A stretch of 64,000 nucleotides of DNA, taken from JAWKOK01 sp963765875. Lineage in GTDB: Bacteria; Chloroflexota; Anaerolineae; Caldilineales; Caldilineaceae. The translations under genes and the position numbers were made by a program. The notes beneath the pieces are model-generated. The model was given only the letters and a program-made list of their open reading frames with translations, was not told the origin of the DNA and made no database searches. Shown piece after piece: positions 38,360 to 47,523 of the stretch. Location of the stretch: NCBI GenBank assembly GCA_963765875.1, contig CAVXYK010000004.1, positions 108,760-172,759 of the forward strand, in the 5' to 3' direction. Position 1 is the first letter of the stretch; the number at the start of each line of letters is the position of its first letter.

Positions 38360-39472
38360 ATGTCAAATGATATTGCGATTAACGCCAGCTCGCTGGCGAA
38401 ACAGTATAATGCTGACAGTGGCGAGACTGTGGATGCAGTACGCGGCATCGACCTTACCATCCAGAGTGGCGAGATCTACGCCCTTCTCGGCCCCAATGGT
38501 GCAGGGAAAACCACAACTATCTCCATGCTCACAACCCTGTTGATTCCAAGCGGCGGCTCAGCCTCTGTGGCGGGCTTCGATGTGGTCAAAGAATCAGCCA
38601 ACGTCAGGCGCCGGATCGGTGTCACCTTCCAAGAGATCGTACTAGACGAGGATCTGACCGGGCGACAGGTGCTCGACTTCCACGGCAAGCTCTATGGGAT
38701 CGGCCGCACAGATCGTGGAGATCGCATCAGCGAACTAGCGGATATGGTCGAACTGAGCAATGTGCTTGACCGCAAGGTGTCCAGCTATTCAGGCGGCATG
38801 AAACGACGTCTCGAACTGGCACGTGGACTGATGACGAGACCCCAGGTTCTATTTCTGGATGAACCGACACAGGGGCTTGATCCGCACAACCGTGCAGGCA
38901 TCTGGCGCTACATCCGTCGCCTCCGTGACGAGATGGGCATCACGCTGCTGCTGACGACCCATTACATGGACGAAGCAGAGGCATTGGCCGATCGCGTCGG
39001 CATCATAGACCACGGCCAACTGATTGTGGACGGAACGCCGGCCTCTCTGATCCGACAGATGGGTGCAGACGTGGTGTCGATCCTCGGCCATGGCGAGGCC
39101 GAAGCTTTTGTCGAGGCCGCTAATGGCCTAGGCTACGTTTCAAAGACGACGTTGCACGAACTCACTGAAGCCATAGATATTGAAGCTGTAGATGAGGAGC
39201 TTGGTGTTGTAGACGAGATTTCTGACGATGACGTATACAATGGACAGGATGACGCGTCCAATCAAGCCGACGACGATTCCGAGGGGGTCGAGAGGGCAGA
39301 AATTGTCCAGTATGTAATTCAAGTCGGTGTTGACGCCGGAGACCGTCGCCTGGTCGAACTCGTCCAGCTAGCGGACGCCAATGGCTTCCAAGTGAGCGAA
39401 ATCAGCGTTTCCAAGCCAAGTCTGGGTGACGTCTTTTTGGCCTATACGGGGCATGAACTGCGCGATAGTTGA
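38360..39472 (+). CDS. ABC-2 type (DrrA-like) ABC transporter ATP-binding protein
   Basis: This is an ATPase of 370 residues with Walker A GPNGAGKTT, signature YSGGMKRRLELA, Walker B VLFLDEPTQGLD and the H-loop TTHYMDEAE. It matches the DrrA/NatA group that powers export of drugs, lipids or polysaccharides. The C-terminal regulatory part carries an acidic insert of about 40 residues (EAVDEELGVVDEISDDDVYN and onward) not usual for the family. The expected permease gene does not follow; after the stop come repeat DNA and the convergent fabF. The start MSNDIAI (38360) is chosen by similarity; a longer frame from 38192 reads through unlike sequence. No ribosome site is obvious. Confidence 0.88.
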   Translation: MSNDIAINASSLAKQYNADSGETVDAVRGIDLTIQSGEIYALLGPNGAGKTTTISMLTTLLIPSGGSASVAGFDVVKESANVRRRIGVTFQEIVLDEDLTGRQVLDFHGKLYGIGRTDRGDRISELADMVELSNVLDRKVSSYSGGMKRRLELARGLMTRPQVLFLDEPTQGLDPHNRAGIWRYIRRLRDEMGITLLLTTHYMDEAEALADRVGIIDHGQLIVDGTPASLIRQMGADVVSILGHGEAEAFVEAANGLGYVSKTTLHELTEAIDIEAVDEELGVVDEISDDDVYNGQDDASNQADDDSEGVERAEIVQYVIQVGVDAGDRRLVELVQLADANGFQVSEISVSKPSLGDVFLAYTGHELRDS

Positions 39473-39516
39473 GGCGTGGAGGTTAATTCGTACTGCGTAT
39501 TGCGTAAGGAATGTGG

Positions 39517-39649
39517 TGACTTTACTGCGAAAACGCCTATTTCACCACGGAGGCACGAAGAAGGCACAGAGTTCACGGAGGAAAAGCTTTTTCAATCTGT
39601 GGTTATCGGCGTCAATCTGTGACAAATTCGTCTTTTTGTAGCAGAGTCA
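39517..39649. repeat. MITE-like element, copy B
   Basis: The left end TGACTTTACTGCGAAAACGC matches copy C almost exactly, and the right end is GCAGAGTCA. The core contains GAGGAAAAGCTTTTTCAATC followed by TGTGGTTATCGGCGTCAATC, shared with copy C at 50.5 kb. A TACTGCGT unit lies just outside its left end (39490-39508). Confidence 0.7.
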
Positions 39650-39732
39650 TGTGGTACGAACTTCGCGGCGGACGGAGCTTCCGATCTGTTAGGCTTTCAT
39701 GTCATAAGCCGTTGACAATCGCCGATTGACCA

Positions 39733-39797
39733 TGCCGGTCAGATGGAGCCGGGAGCGACCGTGTCGCTCCCGGCTCCATCTGACCGGCATCTTTTTA
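39733..39797 (+). terminator. 28-bp perfect hairpin with T5, after the ABC ATPase
   Basis: The arms 39733-39760 and 39764-39791 are perfect reverse complements with a 3-base loop, then TCTTTTTATT. The T run favours the plus strand. The right edge overlaps the last codons of the convergent fabF (stop at 39795). Confidence 0.75.
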
Positions 39798-41030
39798 TTC
39801 GTCTACCTTGCCGAAAACGGCGACCACATTCTGCCCGCCGAAACCGAAGGCATTGACTGTGGCATAGCGTGCGTCGGTCTTCTGCGCCTCGTTGCCGACA
39901 ATTGGAATGTCAAGCTCGGGATCGGGTGTGTAGTTGATCGTCGGCGGCACCATACCATCTCTCAGAGAGTAGATGGCCGCGACTGCCGACTGTGCGCCGG
40001 CGGCTCCCATGGCATGACCAACCATGCTCTTGATGCTGGTAATCTGCAGGTCGTTCACGTGCTCGCCAAAGGCGCGTTTGAGCGCCTTGGTCTCGCCGAT
40101 GTCGTTGAGGACGGTGCCCGTGCCATGGGCGAAGATCACGCCAAAGTCCTCGGGCTTTAGGCCGGCATATTGCACAGCATTTTCCAACGCACGCGCAGCG
40201 CCATCGCCGTCAGGATCCGGCGCCGTGATATGGAATGCGTCCGCAGTGAGCGCGCCGCCGAGTACCTCGGCATAGATTCGAGCACCCCTTTTGCGGGCAT
40301 GCTCTTCAGTCTCCATAATCAGTGCACTGGAACCCTCGCCACTGACAAATCCATCTCGATCGACCGAAAATGGACGGGAAGCGTGTTCAGGGTCATCAAT
40401 CCGCTTCGACAGCGGGCCCATTCGGGCAAAGGCTGCCATCACAAGTTCAGAGAGAGCGGATTCGGTGCCCCCGGCGATCATGACGTCGGCCTCGCCCCGT
40501 TTAAGGTAGTGAAAAGCCTCAATAATTGAATAATGGCCGCTGGCACAGGCCGCCGAACTGGTCATCACAGGGCCACGGGCGCCGGTCTCCATCGAGACCA
40601 GACAGCTCGCGGCATTGGCCATGACACTTGGAACCACAAAGGGGCCCACGGATCGCCACCCTTTGTCAACGACATCGATCGCGGCTGATTCCATTGACGT
40701 GATGCCGCCGCCGCCGGTCGCCATCATGATCCCTACTCGGTTCCAGTTGCTCTTGTCAACCACGAAATCGGCATCTTCCAACGCTTGTTTAGCGGCGGCG
40801 ATACCAAATTGGGTCGAACGTGAGGTACGACGCGACGTCTTGCGCCCCATGTAGTCCATCGGATCAAAATCCTTTACCTCACACCCGATATTGATGGGTA
40901 GATCGACGACGTCGAATTGGGTGATACGGCCGGCGCCCGACTTGCCGGCAAGCAGATTATTCCAGAAGGTTACGGGGTCATTCCCAATCGGCGTAAATGC
41001 CCCCATTCCGGTGACAAAGACTCGCGTCAT
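39795..41030 (-). CDS. fabF: Beta-ketoacyl-ACP synthase II
   Basis: The 411-residue enzyme has the full catalytic set. The nucleophile is C162 in SSAACASGHYS, the two histidines are in FAHGTGTVLND and SMVGHAMGAAGA, and the lysine precedes the second of them. GFGGQN near the end is the acyl-gate loop. It elongates fatty acyl chains on ACP. It lies alone, without acpP or other fab genes, so it may serve a special lipid or be a second copy. The start MTRVFVTGMG (41030) is chosen by similarity. Ribosome site and -35 box are weak, but a TATAAT lies about 60 bases upstream. Confidence 0.92.
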   Translation of the reverse strand: MTRVFVTGMGAFTPIGNDPVTFWNNLLAGKSGAGRITQFDVVDLPINIGCEVKDFDPMDYMGRKTSRRTSRSTQFGIAAAKQALEDADFVVDKSNWNRVGIMMATGGGGITSMESAAIDVVDKGWRSVGPFVVPSVMANAASCLVSMETGARGPVMTSSAACASGHYSIIEAFHYLKRGEADVMIAGGTESALSELVMAAFARMGPLSKRIDDPEHASRPFSVDRDGFVSGEGSSALIMETEEHARKRGARIYAEVLGGALTADAFHITAPDPDGDGAARALENAVQYAGLKPEDFGVIFAHGTGTVLNDIGETKALKRAFGEHVNDLQITSIKSMVGHAMGAAGAQSAVAAIYSLRDGMVPPTINYTPDPELDIPIVGNEAQKTDARYATVNAFGFGGQNVVAVFGKVDE

Positions 41031-41089
41031 ACTAATGTACTCACTTTCACATCTATTCAGAAGGCATTTAGCGAACACAATAAATCATG

Positions 41090-41119
41090 ATTATAGGAGA
41101 TGGGTAACGAGACCGCCAA
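41090..41119 (-). promoter_or_regulatory. Candidate promoter of fabF
   Basis: Read leftward, TTGGCG (41119-41114), an 18-base spacer and TATAAT (41095-41090) precede fabF by 59 bases. Confidence 0.4.
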
Positions 41120-41289
41120 AAACCGACGTTCGTAGGCCTTCCGATCCTGGCCGTTCATCATTCTCACTGTCAGGATGTAGGTTGACAAGCCACCGGCTCC
41201 ATGATAGCTTGCCCTAGCCTATCTGGGAAACAGAGGTCCAATCCACCCCTTCAATTCTTGTGGTTTATCCTGAGTATGAAAGCAACTTC

Positions 41290-42012
41290 ATGACATCCTC
41301 ACTGTTGGTGCAGCTACACCTCACGACTGAAATATTGCAGACGCTTTCTCCCGAGCTACGCGATCAAGTATTGCGCTTTGTGAAAGAGTGGGGTGAGCCG
41401 GCAGATCGGCTTGAACTCGTCACGATTCTGCGCGAAGCCCATGGGCCGCTGCTCTTTTTGCTCGATTACGAGGCGGCCGCCCATCTTGATGCCGGCGATT
41501 ATGCCAGGGCGCTCGAAGTCATCGAGCGCCGCCAACGTCGCAGTACAACGGTTGCCAGCCAGGCGCTGGAAGCCGTCGCCCTGCTGGCGGCAGGCTATGA
41601 GCCACATGCACAGGCAGTTGCCGATGACATCAGCATCGCCCATCCGCGCAACCTTGCGGCATTGCGGGCGGCCGCACTTGTCTACACAGGCCTCGGACGC
41701 TACGAACAGGCTCGGGCACTCATGGATGCCTATCTTGACCGGCGGCCCAACCATCTGGCTGCAATCCTGACGATCATCGCCATTGCGCAGACAGGCGACG
41801 ATCAAGAGACCGCCAATCGATATTTGCAGCGACTGGGCGTTGGCATTCCAGCAGGCATCAGTGACGCCGAACTCGCGGAATTGAGCAACCTGATCCCAGA
41901 GAGCGATGCGGAAAGCTCCGCTGCCGTGCAACTGGAGCTGGAGCGGCGACGACAGTTACGACGCCAGGATCTCAGCCAGACAACTGACTCCATTCACAGA
42001 TCACGAAGCTGA
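41290..42012 (+). CDS. TPR-like repeat protein upstream of recQ
   Basis: This 240-residue protein is helical, with tandem helix pairs: FLLDYEAAAHLDAGDYARAL EVI-type, VASQALEAVALLAAGYEPHA, LRAAALVYTGLGRYEQARAL and ILTIIAIAQTGDDQETANRY. The periodic A, G, Y and L positions fit TPRs. TPR proteins bind partner proteins; no enzyme motif is seen. Its last 107 bases overlap the most upstream recQ start in another frame, suggesting coupling. MTSSLLVQL (41290) is preferred to the GTG at 41260 because the first helix follows it. Confidence 0.65.
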   Translation: MTSSLLVQLHLTTEILQTLSPELRDQVLRFVKEWGEPADRLELVTILREAHGPLLFLLDYEAAAHLDAGDYARALEVIERRQRRSTTVASQALEAVALLAAGYEPHAQAVADDISIAHPRNLAALRAAALVYTGLGRYEQARALMDAYLDRRPNHLAAILTIIAIAQTGDDQETANRYLQRLGVGIPAGISDAELAELSNLIPESDAESSAAVQLELERRRQLRRQDLSQTTDSIHRSRS

Positions 42013-44905
42013 CGCAGAATTCGACGTCGAATCAATCTACCGACATCTGAGCGGACCGGAGTCGATTGAGGTAAGCCGCAAGGAACAGCGTCAAATACAA
42101 CTGGACGCCGTACGCCATTTCGGGTTCATGAAATTGCGCGGCGGTCAGGTCGAAGTCATCGCCAGCGTCCAGCGCGGCGAGTCAATCCTGACCGTGATGC
42201 CGACCGGCGCAGGAAAGTCACTCTGTTACCAGCTGCCTGCGCTGACGTTTCCCCGCGCCACCCTTGTCATCAGCCCGCTGATCGCGCTGATGAAGGATCA
42301 GGTTGACAGTCTTCCTGCCGCCGCACGCCAGAAGGCCACCTTCATCAACAGTTCTCTCACCGATGAAGAGCTGGCGGATCGGATGAACGGCATTGCACAG
42401 GGCGACTATAAGCTTATCTACGCGGCGCCCGAACGTCTGCGCCAGCGCTCTTTCCTCACGGCCCTACGCCACGCCGGACTCGATCTATTCGTGGTCGATG
42501 AAGCCCATTGTGTGAGTCTCTGGGGCCATGATTTCCGCCCCGACTACCTCTTTGTGCAGGAAGCGCGCCATGCGCTGGGCAATCCTCCCTCACTGGCCAT
42601 GACGGCCACGGCCCCGCCGCGCGTTCGTGACGAAATCGTCGACTATTTGAGCAATGATGCCATCGAAGATGATGACAAACTTGACGGGGATACTGAGAAC
42701 GGCTCTGGCGATAGCGAGCTCGATTCAATCCAGCGCCCCAAAGTGATGACGCTGGATATTTTCCGCCCCAATCTGCACCTATCGTCGATCCGTTTCCACA
42801 ATGAAGATGAGAAGCTAGCGGCACTGATCAAATTTGCCAAGGAGACCGAAGGCAGCGGCATCATTTATGTCAACAGTCGCCGCAAGTGTGAGTCGATTGC
42901 CGCACTTCTCCGCTCGGATGGGATTAGCGCAGAGGCCTACCATGCAGGCCTCGCTGACCGAGGGGCAATCCAAGATCGGTTTATGAGCGACAAGACTCGC
43001 ATAGTCGCAGCAACGATTGCCTTTGGCATGGGTATTGATAAGTCCGACATTCGCTTCATCGTGCACTTCCACCCGCCCCGCAGTCTGGCTGCCTACTACC
43101 AGGAAGTCGGTCGAGCCGGGCGTGATGGCGTGCTGAGTCAAGGGGTCCTCTTCTATAGCAACAACGATTGGGCGAATCTGCGCCGATGGGCTAAGTCCGA
43201 CGAGATGAATGTTGAGTTCTTGCTCAAGGTCTACATTGCAGTGGCCAACCAGTTGAACATCAAGCTCGAGCAGGATGCCCACGGCGATGTTGAGCCTTCG
43301 TCAGCGGAACAGGACGGCAGTGATGAGACATTGCCTGAAGCATCGTCCGGCGATTTCTCAGACGGTCCCGTCATGGGTCCGGTCGACGCAAGGCGATTGA
43401 GGCAGGTATTAAACACTGATGAGACAACGGCACGTGTGGCTGTCAGCCTCCTAGAGCGAGCGGACCTGCTCAGTCGCAGTTTCGACATCCCCCGCGAAAT
43501 GGAGATCCGACTGCCACGTACGTTGCCTGCGGCAGCGCTTCAAGACAAGAACTTCACGGGCCTGCAACGCGGACTGGCGTTGGCTGCCGGACGTTCGGGC
43601 GCCTATCGCACCGAAGACATTGCGGCGCATATGGACTGGTGGCTGACCGATGTCGAAGCACAGCTGCTCGAATGGGAAGCCGCCGGTTTCCTGACGCTCA
43701 AGGGGTCGAGGCGGGCTATGTTGATCGAGTTGGCTCCGTTGCCGGAAGACGCTCGGGAGCGGCTGGAGCGCCTGCTTGCTCAGTCGAGTGCATTGGGCAA
43801 CAGCCGCATCGACAACGTCATAGGCTACGCCACGGCCGAGACCTGTCGTCACGGCTATATCAGCGCCCACTTCGGCAGTCCGCCGCGCATCAAGTGCCAA
43901 GTCTGTGACAACTGCACCGGCATCCGACCAGAAGTGCCTGAAGTCGAGGCATCAATTCATCCGCTGCCTGACGACGCCGACATCGAGCCAATGATACTCG
44001 ATTGCCTCGTCAGCCTGCCCAAACCGGTGGGCCGTAGCGGCCTAGCCCGTGTGTTGGCCGGCAGTCTGCGGGCTCCGGCCAAGCCGGATCAAGCACGTCA
44101 TCATGGACGTCTGAAGGAAATGGGCGAGGCGACCATCATGAACTACATCGATGACCTCCTGGAGGACAATCGCCTGCGCCAATATCCACGCAACGGATAT
44201 CCTGTCCTGGCCGCAACAGTACGTGGACGCGCTGAAGCCGAAATCTGGCTGGAAGATCACCCGGAACTCGCTGAGCGTGGAGCGCCGGTCGAGACCGAGA
44301 GCGAAGAGGCAGCATCGGCAGAGCCGTCGACCGGCGACAGATATACAGAACTTCAGAGAAAACTGTGGGCATGGCGCAAACGTTCGGCCGAGGAACAGGG
44401 CCAGCCGCCCTATGTGATCATGAGCAACGAGCTAATGTTGCGCATCGCCGAGACCCGTCCTAAGAATCTTGAGGAACTGGCAGCGCTACCCGGAATGGGG
44501 ACGCAGCGTCTTCAACATTACGGCCCGGTCATTCTCGATCTCGTCCAGCTCAATCCGCACCACGAGGGCGACGAAGCGCTGATGAGCGCGCAACGAGAAG
44601 AGCTCGCCTCGTCGGAGACGCGCGTGAAGGCCCGTGTGCAGGAACAGAGCGCCAGCGTCTCGCCAAGGGTCGAACGCAAGATCTATACGAAAATGCAAGA
44701 GTTCCGCCAGAAGGCCGCAGTGAGCGAGCGGGTTCCAACCTATCAGGTTGCCAGCAACACGGTGCTCAAGGCCATTGCACACAGAGCGCCGGACAGTCTT
44801 GAAGAACTGAACGCCATCCTCGGATTTCGCAGTTGCGGACTGAGCAACCAGGCCGAACAGATCTTGACCTTTATTGCGGCGGCGAAGCAGGTGGAAGAGA
44901 AGTAG
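41906..44905 (+). CDS. recQ: RecQ-family DNA helicase with two HRDC domains
   Basis: At up to 999 residues this is longer than most bacterial RecQ proteins (about 600). Motif I is MPTGAGKSLCYQLPAL, motif Ia VISPLIALMKDQVD, and motif II is VDEAHCVSLWGHDFRPDY. GIIYVNSRRK, IAFGMGIDKSDIRF and YQEVGRAGRDG complete the second lobe. The RQC zinc site is CRHGYISAHFG...CQVCDNC. Two HRDC domains follow, at about residues 812-885 (YTELQRKLWAWRKRSAEEQG) and 925-995 (IYTKMQEFRQKAAVSERVPT). Each ends with a helix like LEELAALPGMG or LEELNAILGFR. It unwinds DNA 3' to 5' in recombination repair. The start is uncertain: 41906 overlaps the TPR gene, and the conserved part begins near residue 60. Confidence 0.9.
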   Translation: MRKAPLPCNWSWSGDDSYDARISARQLTPFTDHEADAEFDVESIYRHLSGPESIEVSRKEQRQIQLDAVRHFGFMKLRGGQVEVIASVQRGESILTVMPTGAGKSLCYQLPALTFPRATLVISPLIALMKDQVDSLPAAARQKATFINSSLTDEELADRMNGIAQGDYKLIYAAPERLRQRSFLTALRHAGLDLFVVDEAHCVSLWGHDFRPDYLFVQEARHALGNPPSLAMTATAPPRVRDEIVDYLSNDAIEDDDKLDGDTENGSGDSELDSIQRPKVMTLDIFRPNLHLSSIRFHNEDEKLAALIKFAKETEGSGIIYVNSRRKCESIAALLRSDGISAEAYHAGLADRGAIQDRFMSDKTRIVAATIAFGMGIDKSDIRFIVHFHPPRSLAAYYQEVGRAGRDGVLSQGVLFYSNNDWANLRRWAKSDEMNVEFLLKVYIAVANQLNIKLEQDAHGDVEPSSAEQDGSDETLPEASSGDFSDGPVMGPVDARRLRQVLNTDETTARVAVSLLERADLLSRSFDIPREMEIRLPRTLPAAALQDKNFTGLQRGLALAAGRSGAYRTEDIAAHMDWWLTDVEAQLLEWEAAGFLTLKGSRRAMLIELAPLPEDARERLERLLAQSSALGNSRIDNVIGYATAETCRHGYISAHFGSPPRIKCQVCDNCTGIRPEVPEVEASIHPLPDDADIEPMILDCLVSLPKPVGRSGLARVLAGSLRAPAKPDQARHHGRLKEMGEATIMNYIDDLLEDNRLRQYPRNGYPVLAATVRGRAEAEIWLEDHPELAERGAPVETESEEAASAEPSTGDRYTELQRKLWAWRKRSAEEQGQPPYVIMSNELMLRIAETRPKNLEELAALPGMGTQRLQHYGPVILDLVQLNPHHEGDEALMSAQREELASSETRVKARVQEQSASVSPRVERKIYTKMQEFRQKAAVSERVPTYQVASNTVLKAIAHRAPDSLEELNAILGFRSCGLSNQAEQILTFIAAAKQVEEK

Positions 44906-45014
44906 TCAGGTAGCAAGCAGTAGGTGGATCTGCTGCTTGCTGCTTGCTGCGTGAGCTTTGAGCCGGTCGCGACCTTCGTCACCTGGATGTCCACCTACTG
45001 TCAGGTTCACGTCA
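44906..45014. repeat. recQ-pspA intergenic palindrome with TTGCTGC units
   Basis: CAGTAGGTGGA (44918-44928) is answered by TCCACCTACTG (44990-45000). Between them, CTGCTTGCTGCTTGCTGC (about 44931-44950) repeats the same heptamer seen at 55758-55827. Confidence 0.55.
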
Positions 45015-45043
45015 TTGCGGCGAACCGGTCAAAAGGCTATAAT
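45015..45043 (+). promoter_or_regulatory. Sigma-70 promoter of pspA
   Basis: TTGCGG (45015-45020), a 17-base spacer and a perfect TATAAT (45038-45043) predict a transcript start near 45050 and an untranslated leader of about 90 bases before pspA. Confidence 0.6.
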
Positions 45044-45138
45044 GAGACAGGCAGATTCTGAATTCGGAGGGGCGGATTCTGTCGTCTTTCCAACCCCGAT
45101 AGGTGTTTTGCGAAACTGTCAATTTTAAGGAGGAAATA

Positions 45139-45816
45139 ATGGCTTCTTTGATGGAAAAAGTCTCAACTTTGATCTCCGCCAACTTGCACTACATGGTCGA
45201 TCAGGCGCTCAAGAACAACAGCATGGCCGTCATCGATCAATACATCCGACAGGTTGAAGATAACCTTGAGGATCTTGAAGATGCAGCAGCGACTGTCGGA
45301 GCCGAAGTCCGCTCTCTCGATCGCAAGCTGACCGAGTTTGAACAGAAAGCGGACGAACAAGATCGCGCCATCAACGCCTTCTTGGTGGAAGGCAACGAGA
45401 CCGCGGCAGCCGCCGTTCAGAGCCGGCTCAACAGCACTCAGCGACTGGTCGAGACCTATCGCGAACAATCCGAACGCCAACGCGTTGAGTTCGGCAATCT
45501 GTTGGATGCAAAGGTCAAGCTGGAAGCCCGGCTGGCAACCATGAAGCAGGAACGGGAGGAGCTTCAGGCGCTGCTGCAACTGGCTAAGAGCAAGGAAACG
45601 ACCGTCAAAGCCATGAAGAGCCTGGACGATCTGATGGGTTCAGGCGACAGTGACATCAGCGGAATCGCCGAGAGCATCTACACCCGCCTGGACAAGGCGA
45701 ACACGCTCAGCGAGATGCGCGCCGCCAACCTCGACCAACAGATGGACGAGGTACTGGAGCGCAGTGCGCTGGATGCCCAGTTGGCTGAGCGCAAGAAGAA
45801 CTTGGGCATTGAATAA
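45139..45816 (+). CDS. pspA: PspA/IM30 family envelope-stress protein
   Basis: This 225-residue protein is a nearly continuous coiled coil. It starts MASLMEKVSTLISANLHYMV, keeps the early PspA segment AVIDQYIRQVEDNLEDLED, and continues with long helices such as YREQSERQRVEFGNLLDAKV. PspA and Vipp1 proteins assemble into rings and rods that bind damaged membranes. AGGAGG lies six bases before the ATG, one of the strongest ribosome sites in the window, and a good promoter lies 96 bases upstream. The genes after it encode anchored substrate-binding and VWA proteins, so this copy is probably part of a surface-sensing or membrane-repair module. Confidence 0.9.
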   Translation: MASLMEKVSTLISANLHYMVDQALKNNSMAVIDQYIRQVEDNLEDLEDAAATVGAEVRSLDRKLTEFEQKADEQDRAINAFLVEGNETAAAAVQSRLNSTQRLVETYREQSERQRVEFGNLLDAKVKLEARLATMKQEREELQALLQLAKSKETTVKAMKSLDDLMGSGDSDISGIAESIYTRLDKANTLSEMRAANLDQQMDEVLERSALDAQLAERKKNLGIE

Positions 45817-45937
45817 GATTGGGGACAGGTGATTGGGGATTGGGAGATACCTCAACGGATTCTCGCAATCCCCTGTCCCTAATCCCGAGTCCCGATCAAT
45901 TCACCATTCACCACTACCTATCACCACCCGGCCAACC

Positions 45938-47194
45938 ATGAACCGAACACGCCTAATCTTCATCAGCATTCTGCTTGTTGCCGCGATCATCATCGGCGCA
46001 TCGCTGATCATACGCTCGCTATCCTCATCCCCGGAATCGGCGACTTTCACCGTCGACCGGCCAGAGGCTGTGACGATCCGCGTGCTGACCGCGCTGCCTG
46101 TCGAACCTTGGGTGCGCGACGCTGCCGAGCAGTTCAATCGTGGGGACAACGTCGTGGATGGCATTCCGATCGAGGTCGAGGTCGTGGCGACCGATGGGCT
46201 GACTGCGCTGGGCCGCTGGGACCGCAACGAGTATGGCGCACTGCCCGCCGGCGCGCTGCCGGATGAGCTGTCTCCCGAAGAGCAAGAATCACTCGAAGAC
46301 TTCCCCACTGCGTGGATTCCCGACAGTCGATATTTGGTCGAGTTGGCCAACGCTTCTTACAAGGAGCGGCTGGGGCGGGACGTCTTTCTAACCGACGGTG
46401 AATATCGAGCCCGACCCATTGCCATCAGCCTCTTTGCATGGGGGCTCTATAACAGTCGAGGAGACGTGCTGGAAGAGCAGTTTGATGAGATCAACTGGTC
46501 GACCATCCACGACGCGGCCGTTACCAAAGGAGGCTGGCCTGAATTAGGCGGCGATCCGGCATGGGGATTCTTCAAGCTAGTGGTGCCCGATCCGACCAGG
46601 AACGTCGGCGGGCTGGCCGCCATGGTTGCCATGGCCGGCGAATATTATGACCGCACCGACATCGGCGTCGAGGATGTGGCCAATCCCGAGTTTCAGGATT
46701 GGTTGCGGGAGATGATGGGCGCTGTGACCGATTTCAGCAGCAGCAGCGCCTACACCGCCGAGGACTTCGCGCTCTTCGGCTACAGCGTCGGCGACGGGGG
46801 ACAACTGCTGGAAAGCGACCTGCTCCAGAATATGCAGGGAATCGTCACCCGCTGGGAAGACCCGTTGCAGATCTACTATCCGCGGTATCTGACCTGGTTT
46901 GATTTCCCGTTCACGGTCTGGGTCGGACCCGAGACCAGTGCGCTCCAGAAGAATGGCGCGCTGGAATTCCAGCGCTACTTGCTCAGTCCCGAACAGCAGG
47001 AAGCGGCGTTGGCCTACGGGCTGCGTCCGGCAAACCCCGACATTCCGGTCGATGCCAACGAGGAGAGCCTCTTTGTGAAGTGGCAGGAACAGGGCGTGCA
47101 GGAGGTGGTGCCGAGAACCAGCGCCATGCGCAGCCCCGACCGCGATGTGCTACTGACGCTCCTGCGCTGGTTCGAGTTGAATGGGTCGAATTGA
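45938..47194 (+). CDS. Membrane-anchored extracellular substrate-binding-like protein
   Basis: The 418-residue protein has one N-terminal membrane helix (LIFISILLVAAIIIGASLII) and a long exported domain. TIRVLTALPVEPWVRDAAEQ opens like a type 2 periplasmic binding protein. ISLFAWGLYNSRG, WGFFKLVVPDP and LEFQRYLLSPEQQEAALAYG follow in the usual order for the SBP-11 type. No lipobox is present, so it stays on its signal anchor. It lacks an adjacent permease or ATPase, so transport is doubtful and sensing is more likely. It follows pspA by 122 bases and precedes the VWA fusion that has the same kind of binding domain. Start ATG 45938 has no clear ribosome site. Confidence 0.75.
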   Translation: MNRTRLIFISILLVAAIIIGASLIIRSLSSSPESATFTVDRPEAVTIRVLTALPVEPWVRDAAEQFNRGDNVVDGIPIEVEVVATDGLTALGRWDRNEYGALPAGALPDELSPEEQESLEDFPTAWIPDSRYLVELANASYKERLGRDVFLTDGEYRARPIAISLFAWGLYNSRGDVLEEQFDEINWSTIHDAAVTKGGWPELGGDPAWGFFKLVVPDPTRNVGGLAAMVAMAGEYYDRTDIGVEDVANPEFQDWLREMMGAVTDFSSSSAYTAEDFALFGYSVGDGGQLLESDLLQNMQGIVTRWEDPLQIYYPRYLTWFDFPFTVWVGPETSALQKNGALEFQRYLLSPEQQEAALAYGLRPANPDIPVDANEESLFVKWQEQGVQEVVPRTSAMRSPDRDVLLTLLRWFELNGSN

Positions 47195-47523
47195 GCGGGT
47201 GAATCGACAGTGAGAAAGCCTTTTCACCACAGATGACTCCACTGCATAAACGGAAATTTGCCACAGATAAGGAGCTGATTTTCACAGATGTTTACCAGGT
47301 GTCCAGAGTGAACCCGGCATTATCTGTGTTTCATCGTTTTTTATCTGTGTAAATCTGTGACTCCACTGCAAAAAGGGATTGGACACGAATTAACACGAAT
47401 TCTCCCTCTGGCGTCACACTTCATTTCGTGTTAATTCGTGATAATTCGTGTCCAGAAAGGCTTATTGCAGTAGAGTCATGTGTCAACTTGTAAGCAATCC
47501 GGAATGGCAGCAAAACGCCTGAG
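47195..47523. repeat. Repeat-filled gap: MITE-like elements, copy D
   Basis: A clean element runs from 47358 to 47478, with left end TGACTCCACTGCAAAAA and right end TTGCAGTAGAGTCA. Its core is made of ACACGAATT units like copy A. A further left end TGACTCCACTGC lies at 47234, followed by CCACAGATAA and TTATCTGTG arms. Two elements seem to be nested or joined. No gene is supported. Confidence 0.7.
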
